The position numbers and the translations under genes are program-made. A stretch of DNA of 12,275 nucleotides from Planctomycetota bacterium (GTDB lineage: Bacteria > Planctomycetota > Phycisphaerae > WQYP01), in contig JAKBAC010000102.1 of assembly GCA_021809365.1 (NCBI GenBank), positions 1 to 12,275 of the forward strand, written 5' to 3'. Under the pieces are notes generated by a model that was not told where the DNA came from, made no database searches, and saw nothing but the letters and a program-made list of their open reading frames with translations. Shown here piece by piece: positions 6,470 to 12,275 of this stretch (its first letter is position 1; every line of letters starts with the position of its first letter).

Positions 6470-7476
6470 GCCAGGCCATGGATCAGCGTCTGAAAACATT
6501 CGCCGTGTCGTTGTTGGAGCGCAACGGCGGACTTGTGGAATGGCCGGCGTATCTTAAAAGCGGTTTTGCCGTTCTGCCTTCCGGGACCGCGCAACTTCTG
6601 GAATGCCCGGAAAATACGGAAATCACCGCGGAATCCGTCAATTCCGGCCTGACGATTAATCTTGCCTCGATGTTTTTGCAGCGCACAGAGCGTCTGTTTC
6701 CCCCTGACGCTTCGGCCATCTGCCTGAAAATTGATGCCCTGTATCTGAAAAAGTCCGCGATGGATGAACCGGTCGCACGGGCCTTCGCGTTTCCCAATAC
6801 GCGGGTAAAAGTCATCGGTGCTTCGGCGGATCGCGTGGAGTATCAGTTCTGGCATTTTGCCGCCGCCATTGAATCGGACGAGAAATGGGAGGACGTAATC
6901 AGCCTCGCAAGAAACAGCCGCACCGGGGCCATGTTGGACCTGCCTGATCCCTTAACGAATTATGACGCGCATCCCACGCGCCCCGATGAGACGACGCCGG
7001 ATATGACGCGTGTTATGGCCCAGGCCGCCGCTGCGGCCGCCAGGCGTTCGCAGGCGTTCGTCCAGCGCCTGGAAGAGCGGATGGATCGGGACATGAAGCG
7101 GCTCAAAAGTTATTATCATGCACTGGTGGATGACGCGGCGGATCATAAAATCCGCGGGGCGGCAGACATGGAAAAGTTAGATGCCCGTACCCGTGCGGTT
7201 GAACTGGAACTTGAGCGGAAGACCGATGAATTGCGCGATCGCTATACGCTGCGGCCCGTCCTGCGTCCCGTGGCACTGGTCAGGCTTGATGCCCCGGCTC
7301 TGAGAGTGGAACTCAACGTCCAGCGCCGCAACGCGGAAAAGCGAATCGGCGTTTACTGGAACGCGGTAACCAAAGCACTTGAACCGCTGGCCTGTTCAAA
7401 GTGCGCCGCCGACAGTTTCACAGTTTATTTTGATGACCAACTCCAGACACTTTGTGCCCAATGCGCCAAGGCGTGA
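6466..7476 (+). CDS. Helicase partner protein with coiled coil and zinc-ribbon-like C-terminus
   Basis: I do not recognise a named family. The 336-residue product is soluble, with no signal peptide or membrane segment. An N-terminal domain (about 1-170) is followed by an Ala-rich helix and a highly charged coiled coil (about 183-262, with QRLEERMDRDMKRLK and ELELERKTDELRDRY). At the end CSKC (310-313) and CAQC (330-333) form a likely zinc ribbon. The TTG start at 6466 overlaps the helicase TGA and has GGGGAGG at ideal spacing. The tight coupling suggests a subunit or regulator of the helicase, for instance a nucleic-acid or RNA-polymerase binding arm; that is inferred from context. The layout could also represent a single protein split into two genes, since the coiled coil and zinc ribbon resemble accessory C-terminal parts of large helicases. 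Confidence 0.75.
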   Translation: MSQAMDQRLKTFAVSLLERNGGLVEWPAYLKSGFAVLPSGTAQLLECPENTEITAESVNSGLTINLASMFLQRTERLFPPDASAICLKIDALYLKKSAMDEPVARAFAFPNTRVKVIGASADRVEYQFWHFAAAIESDEKWEDVISLARNSRTGAMLDLPDPLTNYDAHPTRPDETTPDMTRVMAQAAAAAARRSQAFVQRLEERMDRDMKRLKSYYHALVDDAADHKIRGAADMEKLDARTRAVELELERKTDELRDRYTLRPVLRPVALVRLDAPALRVELNVQRRNAEKRIGVYWNAVTKALEPLACSKCAADSFTVYFDDQLQTLCAQCAKA

Positions 7477-7598
7477 CCGCACGGCCCGGGAAGCGCCGAC
7501 AAAGCCGGTAAAGGTTTGCTCGAAATACGCGCGGGCCGGCCGGCGGATAAGCTGCGCCGTGCCGGAGTCACAAAACCGCGTTGGTAAGAGATGCGGCC

Positions 7599-7627
7599 TT
7601 GGCAAATGGCGTTATTAAATCTATCAT
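7599..7627 (+). promoter_or_regulatory. Sigma-70-like promoter upstream of dxr
   Basis: TTGGCA (7599-7604), 17 bases, then TATCAT (7622-7627): each hexamer matches the consensus at five of six positions and the spacing is ideal. It lies in the 193-bp gap before dxr, 42 bases from the chosen start codon. It probably drives dxr, rseP and perhaps the genes after them. No terminator was seen between the helicase partner gene and this site. Confidence 0.5.
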
Positions 7628-7669
7628 CACGATATTGGCGGATTTCCGCTCGTGAAGGAATTGCTTTTG

Positions 7670-8875
7670 ATGAACGTAAAATCTTCGACCGCGGCAGCAT
7701 TGCATCGGGATCCCCGCGGCATTGCCGTGCTTGGCAGCACCGGCTCGATTGGTACCAATACTCTTAATGTCATGGCTCATCTGGCTACGCAAGGCCAGCC
7801 CTTTGAGGTTATCGGACTTGCCGCTGCATCTAATTGGCAGAAGCTCTCGCAGCAGGCGTTGGCGTTTAAGCCAAAAGTTGTGATTTTAAGCCAACCGGCA
7901 TCGACCGGAGATTTATCCGAACTTAAAGCGGCTTTGGCCCATACGGATATTCAAGTACTGACCGGCGATGCGGCGGTGTCGCAGTTAGCCCGGCGGGATG
8001 ATGTGGCCGTGGTGGCGGCTTCGGTGGTAGGGGCGGCAGGGTTGGCACCTGTGCTGGCGGCAGCCGAGGCCGGCAAATGGATTGCTCTATCGAATAAAGA
8101 GGCTCTGGTGGTGGCCGGTTGTCTGGTTATGCCGCTGGCGGAGAAATACGGGGCTACAATACTACCGGTGGATTCCGAACATTCCGCCATATTTCAATCT
8201 CTTCGTTCCGGCGAAGCGCGGGAGATTGATCGCATCATTCTTACGGCCAGCGGCGGTCCATTCCGCAGTTGGCCCGCTGAAAAGATGCAAACAGCCACGG
8301 TCGATGAGGCGTTAAATCATCCTAATTGGCGGATGGGCCCCAAGATAACCATTGATTCCGCCACAATGATGAATAAGGCGCTGGAAATTGTTGAAGCGCA
8401 CTGGCTTTTTAATCTGCCCGCGGAAAGAATTGATGTGCTGGTGCATCCACAGTCGATCATTCACAGTATGATTGAATTTGTGGATGGCAGCATCATCGCA
8501 CAACTTGGAACACCCGATATGCGAACCGCCATCCAATATGCCCTTACGCACCCCCAACGCCATCAGGGGTGCAGTTCCCGGCTGGATTGGACCAAAATTA
8601 AAGAGATGACCTTTGAACAGCCGGACGGCCGATTTCCGGCATTGGAAATCGGCTATGAAGTGATTCGTCACGGTGGAACCAGCGGCGCTGTGGCCAACGC
8701 CGCCAATGAAGCGGCTAATGCTCAGTTCCGTGACGGAAAAATTCAGTTCGGTAAAATTATTGACATAACATCCGGCATATTGAAGAAACATCTTGCTAAC
8801 GGTTTTGTGGCCCGGCCCCAGCTTGCCGATTTATTGGCGGCGGACGCCTGGGCACGTGCGGAGGCGGCTCTATGA
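7670..8875 (+). CDS. dxr: 1-deoxy-D-xylulose 5-phosphate reductoisomerase
   Basis: The 401-residue cytoplasmic enzyme turns 1-deoxy-D-xylulose 5-phosphate into 2-C-methyl-D-erythritol 4-phosphate with NADPH and a divalent metal, the first committed step of the non-mevalonate isoprenoid pathway. Length is normal. Seen in order: the NADPH loop VLGSTGSIGTN (20-30), ALSNKEALVVAG (139-150), PVDSEHSAIFQSL with metal ligands Asp168 and Glu170, TASGGPFR (192-199), HPNWRMGPKITIDSATMMNK (217-236) with Glu239 as third metal ligand, and HPQSIIHSM. All key residues are present. ATG 7670 is chosen because AAGGA lies 10 bases upstream; GTG 7652 overlaps that site. The stop overlaps the start of rseP by ATGA, so the two are co-translated, an order also seen in other bacteria. 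Confidence 0.97.
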   Translation: MNVKSSTAAALHRDPRGIAVLGSTGSIGTNTLNVMAHLATQGQPFEVIGLAAASNWQKLSQQALAFKPKVVILSQPASTGDLSELKAALAHTDIQVLTGDAAVSQLARRDDVAVVAASVVGAAGLAPVLAAAEAGKWIALSNKEALVVAGCLVMPLAEKYGATILPVDSEHSAIFQSLRSGEAREIDRIILTASGGPFRSWPAEKMQTATVDEALNHPNWRMGPKITIDSATMMNKALEIVEAHWLFNLPAERIDVLVHPQSIIHSMIEFVDGSIIAQLGTPDMRTAIQYALTHPQRHQGCSSRLDWTKIKEMTFEQPDGRFPALEIGYEVIRHGGTSGAVANAANEAANAQFRDGKIQFGKIIDITSGILKKHLANGFVARPQLADLLAADAWARAEAAL

Positions 8876-10980
8876 CAACCCGACAGATTCAACTCACAAC
8901 TCACAGATTGCGGCGAAACCTCAGGCGCGGCCGCGTGATGCTGTTTTCAATCGGCCTGCCGCTGGTCCTGGCCTATTCCCTGGCCACGGCAGCCGGAAGT
9001 GTGTGGAAATCACTTCTCGTGCTGGTGGGCTTTGGGTCCGTTATTTTCTTTCATGAACTGGGGCACTTTCTCGCGGCCAAGAGCTTTGGCGTTCGCTGTG
9101 ATGTTTTTGCTGTGGGCATTGGTCCGCGGTTGTGCGGCTGGCGAAAAGGAGCGGGGTTTTCATTTGGAGAAGTCGAAATCGGGCCGGCTAAAACTGATGC
9201 CCCAACTGCCTCTGTGGACACGGCTGATCTGGTAAAAAGGCCGGTGCTGGGAGAAACGGATTATCGTCTGGCGTGGCTGCCCTTCGGCGGATATGTACGC
9301 ATGTTGGGGCAGGATGACATGGATCCGGCCAAGGTCAGCGAAGACCCCGCATCCTTTGGTAAAAAACCCATCTGGCAGCGCATGGTAATTATCTCCGCCG
9401 GCGTAACGATGAATATCCTTTTTGCCATTGTTGTATTTGCCATCGTTTTTCGTCTGGGTATAGAGGTGCAGCCTGCGATTATTGGCTCTGTGGCGTACAA
9501 CAGTCCGGCTCAAAAGGCCGGTTTGCATGTCGGGGATGATGTTGTTTCCATTAACCATCGCAAACCGCGTGGCTTTCTGGAGTTTCCTGATTTACAAATG
9601 GCGGCGGCTCTGGGCGGGCGCGGGCAGGTCATTAACCTGCAATATTATCCCAACGGCAGCAAGCAGTTGCGTGATGTTGAGCTTCGGGCCGTCATCCCTC
9701 CGGGCGGCGGCTTACTTGGGATCGGCGTGGCTTCCGCGCCGTCGCTAAATATCCCGCCCATGTCCAAGTCGAATTATCAAAAGCTTGTCAAGCTTGATCC
9801 CAATCAGGCGGCATTCAGGCCGGGCTGCCGGATCGTGACTTGCGACGGCGTTGCGGTGCGCGATTGGGGCCAGCTTTATGCGGTGATGCAGGCTTCTAAT
9901 GGCCGCGTCATGCACTTTACGCTGCGGTCCAGGCACGGGAAAATATATCACAGTACAGGCAGTGCAACGCTGTTTCCCCGCAGTTGGGTTACTTCCATGC
10001 CGCCGATTCTGGGGATGTATCCCCGTATTATTTTGGACGCCGTGGAGGCGGGAAGCGCCGGAGCCAAGGCCGGCCTGCGCGCCGGCGATGTCATTTTACG
10101 AATCGGATCGCTGACCAATCCGGATATTGCTTCGTTCCGGAAGAGCATTGAAGAAAACGCGGGACAAAAAATAGCCGTGGAAGTGTTGCGCGGCAAAAAA
10201 CAGATCACGGTCAATTGCACACCGCAAAGCCAGTCCGGCAAAGGATTTCTGGGCGTGGCCATGGGACTGGATTTTGCTTCGCCCGTCATCGGCAGTGTGT
10301 CGCATCGGATGGCGGCTCTGGGGGTAAGCCCCGGATCGACGTTATCCGCGATCGGGCCGCAGGGAATGGCCTTGACGAAATTGCAAAGGGTTAAAAATTG
10401 GTATGACCTGTTTGCTCTGGCCAAAAAATTCAATGGACAGACGATCCAGATAACTTTTGCCGGAAAAACCACCCCGGTGACCTTGCCTTTGGGCGGCAGA
10501 CTGATGAACTTTCTGCGGCAATATCATTACCGCGTCGGCTTAGCCCTGCTGCCGGCCCTGCGCGTGCAGAAAAGCCACAGCGTGTATGGTGCTGTGGCCA
10601 TGGGAGTAAATCACACCTGGAACTGGATTTTGCGCACGTATTCCACATTGCGCGGATTGGGTTCCGGTACGGTTCCGGCGCATGAACTGCATGGTGTGGT
10701 GGGCATTGTGCCGATCTTGTATGAATCTGAAAGCATGGGCAATACGACGCTGCTTTATTTTCTGGGATTAATTTCCGTCAATTTGGCGGTTATCAATTTC
10801 CTGCCTCTGCCGGTCCTGGATGGAGGTTTGTTTGTGATGCTGCTAATTGAAAAAATCCGGGGACGGCCTCTGTCGGTGAAGGTTCAAACGGCGATTCAAC
10901 TTGTGGGCATCACACTCATTGCGGGTATATTTTTATATGTGACCATCTTTAATGACCTGCCGAGCTTCTTTGGGCATTGA
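8872..10980 (+). CDS. rseP: Enlarged RseP-like site-2 intramembrane zinc metalloprotease
   Basis: The 702-residue inner-membrane protease cuts substrates within the membrane; in E. coli RseP frees sigma-E from its anti-sigma factor RseA. The zinc site is complete: HELGH at 61-65 in a membrane helix and NFLPLPVLDGG at 642-652 in a late helix. FGGYVRMLG (138-146) is the usual conserved loop. Between the catalytic halves lie two clear PDZ domains, around 200-285 (SPAQKAGLHVGDDVVSINH) and 380-470 (GAKAGLRAGDVILRIG), plus two degenerate PDZ-like stretches at about 300-370 and 472-540. E. coli RseP has about 450 residues and two PDZ domains, so this copy is much longer. The start is set by GGAGG 7 bases upstream and the ATGA overlap with dxr. 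No sigma or anti-sigma gene is nearby, so its substrate is unknown. Confidence 0.93.
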   Translation: MTTRQIQLTTHRLRRNLRRGRVMLFSIGLPLVLAYSLATAAGSVWKSLLVLVGFGSVIFFHELGHFLAAKSFGVRCDVFAVGIGPRLCGWRKGAGFSFGEVEIGPAKTDAPTASVDTADLVKRPVLGETDYRLAWLPFGGYVRMLGQDDMDPAKVSEDPASFGKKPIWQRMVIISAGVTMNILFAIVVFAIVFRLGIEVQPAIIGSVAYNSPAQKAGLHVGDDVVSINHRKPRGFLEFPDLQMAAALGGRGQVINLQYYPNGSKQLRDVELRAVIPPGGGLLGIGVASAPSLNIPPMSKSNYQKLVKLDPNQAAFRPGCRIVTCDGVAVRDWGQLYAVMQASNGRVMHFTLRSRHGKIYHSTGSATLFPRSWVTSMPPILGMYPRIILDAVEAGSAGAKAGLRAGDVILRIGSLTNPDIASFRKSIEENAGQKIAVEVLRGKKQITVNCTPQSQSGKGFLGVAMGLDFASPVIGSVSHRMAALGVSPGSTLSAIGPQGMALTKLQRVKNWYDLFALAKKFNGQTIQITFAGKTTPVTLPLGGRLMNFLRQYHYRVGLALLPALRVQKSHSVYGAVAMGVNHTWNWILRTYSTLRGLGSGTVPAHELHGVVGIVPILYESESMGNTTLLYFLGLISVNLAVINFLPLPVLDGGLFVMLLIEKIRGRPLSVKVQTAIQLVGITLIAGIFLYVTIFNDLPSFFGH

Positions 10981-11106
10981 TGTTGCCTTTTTTCGGCACG
11001 CGGCTCCAGAGTTTCCGCACTGGGAAATTGCAACAGGCAATGGGCATGAAAATTCGGAGCCTGATAGGCAGTTTCCCGTGAACACAAAGGCGATTATGCT
11101 ATCGGC

Positions 11107-11682
11107 ATGAAGCAACGAAACGTTATAACCCTGGCTCTTTTAGTCGCAACGCTGGCTTTGGCCGGATGCAAATCATTTGGGCCTATGCGCATCAAACCCG
11201 TTGGCTCCAGCAGTGGTGCGGCCCTACGTCCGGACTTTACCAGCGGATATTTCCGCTTCAGCCGTAATCAGGCCTACCATTTTATTCTTTTTGCCACGAC
11301 CCGAACTCCGCATGGCGGCACAGTGCGGCAGGTTATGATTCTGCGGGTGTTCTGGACACCGGTGCCGGGCGTAACTCCCATTGTCCGCACAGCGATTAAT
11401 GCCACGATACGCTATGTGATTTTTACACCACATGGATGCGGCATGTATCAGGGTGCCGGCTTTGTCCGACTGCATAACAGTCCGCACGCCCGGGAAATGC
11501 ACGCCTCCCTGGTACAAGGCGATTTACGCCTGACCGGTGCCAGTGGAAATTTTGTCGACGCCATAGGGCCATCACGCATAACCGGCGATTTTTCCGCCCT
11601 TCGCTCAGCGGAAAGAACCCTGACTCTGACCCTGCGCACCAAGCGCCGGTTCTTCACCGCCACACTTTCCAATGGCCGCTGA
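11107..11682 (+). CDS. Predicted lipoprotein of unknown function
   Basis: The 191-residue product begins with a lipoprotein signal peptide: basic MKQRN, a hydrophobic core, and lipobox LAGC at 18-21, so Cys21 would be lipidated after cleavage. Lys at the next position lacks the Asp that keeps E. coli lipoproteins in the inner membrane, which would fit an outer-membrane place if that rule holds here. The mature part (about 170 residues) is rich in Thr, Arg and alternating hydrophobic residues, suggesting a beta-rich fold; no family was recognised. The ribosome binding site is weak (AAAGGCG, about 14 bases upstream). It lies 126 bases after rseP and 23 before ald on the same strand, so it could share a transcript with either. 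Confidence 0.7.
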   Translation: MKQRNVITLALLVATLALAGCKSFGPMRIKPVGSSSGAALRPDFTSGYFRFSRNQAYHFILFATTRTPHGGTVRQVMILRVFWTPVPGVTPIVRTAINATIRYVIFTPHGCGMYQGAGFVRLHNSPHAREMHASLVQGDLRLTGASGNFVDAIGPSRITGDFSALRSAERTLTLTLRTKRRFFTATLSNGR

Positions 11683-11705
11683 CGTACCGTTGCAGGAGAA
11701 TTCAG

Positions 11706-12275
11706 ATGCTCATTGGTGTACCCAAAGAAATTAAAAGTGATGAATATCGTGTGGCCGTCATACCGGCTGAAGTGGAATTCCTGACGCGCCACGGCCATCG
11801 GGTGATGGTGCAGGCGCAGGCCGGCATGGGCAGCGGAATTGAAGATTCGCAGTATCGTGAGGCGGGCGCTGAAATTATTCCGACGGCGGAAAATGTGTGG
11901 CGGCAGGCGGAATTAATTGTGAAGGTCAAAGAACCGCAGCCTGCTGAATACCCCTTGATGGGTTCGGGTCAAATGGTGTTGACCTATTTTCATTTTGCCG
12001 CAGCACCGCAGTTGGCTTCGGAATGTATGTCGCGGGGCATAACGGCCATCGCCTATGAAACCATTCGGGATAAGCGAGGACTCTTGCCGTGCCTGACGCC
12101 CATGAGTGAAATAGCGGGAAAAATGTCAATTCAGGAAGGTGCCAAATACCTGGAGAAGCCCATGATGGGGCGGGGAATTCTTTTAGGCGGTGTGCCGGGC
12201 GTGGCCCCGGCCAACGTGGTGATTCTGGGCGCGGGAATTGTCGGGCAGAATGCCGCGAAAGTGGCTGCCGGCCTC
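11706..12275 (+). CDS. ald: Alanine dehydrogenase, N-terminal part
   Basis: The first 190 codons of alanine dehydrogenase, which oxidises L-alanine with NAD+ to pyruvate and ammonium, and can run in reverse to fix ammonium. The frame is open to the last base, so the gene is cut by the window end. It starts MLIGVPKEIKSDEYRVA, with substrate residues Arg15, Lys75 (VKVKEP) and His96 (YFHFAAA) at the positions known from the family. A Rossmann fold begins near 170-190 with VILGAGIVGQNAAKVA. AGGAG lies 7 bases before the ATG, giving a firm start. It follows the lipoprotein gene by 23 bases and is probably co-transcribed with it. It is a second ammonium-linked gene in this window, though far from amt and without a sigma-54 site of its own. 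The NAD/NADP transhydrogenase alpha subunit shares the fold but fits less well. Confidence 0.95.
   Translation, partial: MLIGVPKEIKSDEYRVAVIPAEVEFLTRHGHRVMVQAQAGMGSGIEDSQYREAGAEIIPTAENVWRQAELIVKVKEPQPAEYPLMGSGQMVLTYFHFAAAPQLASECMSRGITAIAYETIRDKRGLLPCLTPMSEIAGKMSIQEGAKYLEKPMMGRGILLGGVPGVAPANVVILGAGIVGQNAAKVAAGL

Noticed and set aside
4514..7476. The helicase pair as a DISARM-like defence system.
   Set aside because: The helicase motifs resemble DISARM-type SNF2 proteins, but no methylase, DUF1998-type or phospholipase-D gene is present in the window.

Overview
The window looks like a chromosomal stretch from a Gram-negative-type bacterium of moderate GC content. A planctomycete-like host (Planctomycetota, perhaps Phycisphaerae) fits best: an overlapping dxr-rseP pair with an enlarged multi-PDZ site-2 protease, sigma-54 promoters, a lipoprotein with no recognisable family, and a RapA-like helicase paired with a second protein. 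This placement is an inference from gene style, not from a marker gene. No phage, insertion sequence, CRISPR array, rRNA or tRNA gene was recognised.

Layout. (1) 2-214 is the C-terminal end of release factor 1 (prfA). Convergent to it on the minus strand, 228-575 encodes a 115-residue single-span membrane protein of unknown function. (2) 576-1556 holds no convincing gene but is rich in regulation. Two near-perfect sigma-54 (-24/-12) promoters point away from each other: 679-693 on the minus strand toward the small membrane protein, and 1229-1243 on the plus strand toward an ammonium transporter. Three copies of TTCGATGCA lie between them; two sit about 115 and 153 bp upstream of the predicted transporter start site, where sigma-54 activators usually bind. 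The predicted transporter transcript has a leader of about 300 nt with several hairpins and a 12-nt perfect Shine-Dalgarno sequence that no normal start codon follows. (3) 1557-3080 is the Amt ammonium transporter, closed by a strong rho-independent terminator (3113-3149).

(4) 3231-4349 encodes a GT-B glycosyltransferase-like protein that has lost the usual EX7E glutamates. (5) 4514-6469 and 6466-7476 form a translationally coupled pair: a SNF2/RapA-type helicase, then a protein with a coiled coil and a C-terminal four-cysteine zinc-ribbon-like motif, starting at TTG inside the helicase stop. (6) From a sigma-70-like promoter at 7599-7627, dxr (isoprenoid synthesis) overlaps rseP (intramembrane protease) by ATGA; a lipoprotein gene and the start of ald (alanine dehydrogenase, cut by the window end) follow on the same strand.

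The most interesting part is 576-1556. It suggests that ammonium uptake and an undescribed small membrane protein are controlled together by nitrogen-type sigma-54 signalling through a shared palindromic operator. This is read from sequence alone and is untested. The helicase and zinc-ribbon pair is the second candidate for an undescribed system.
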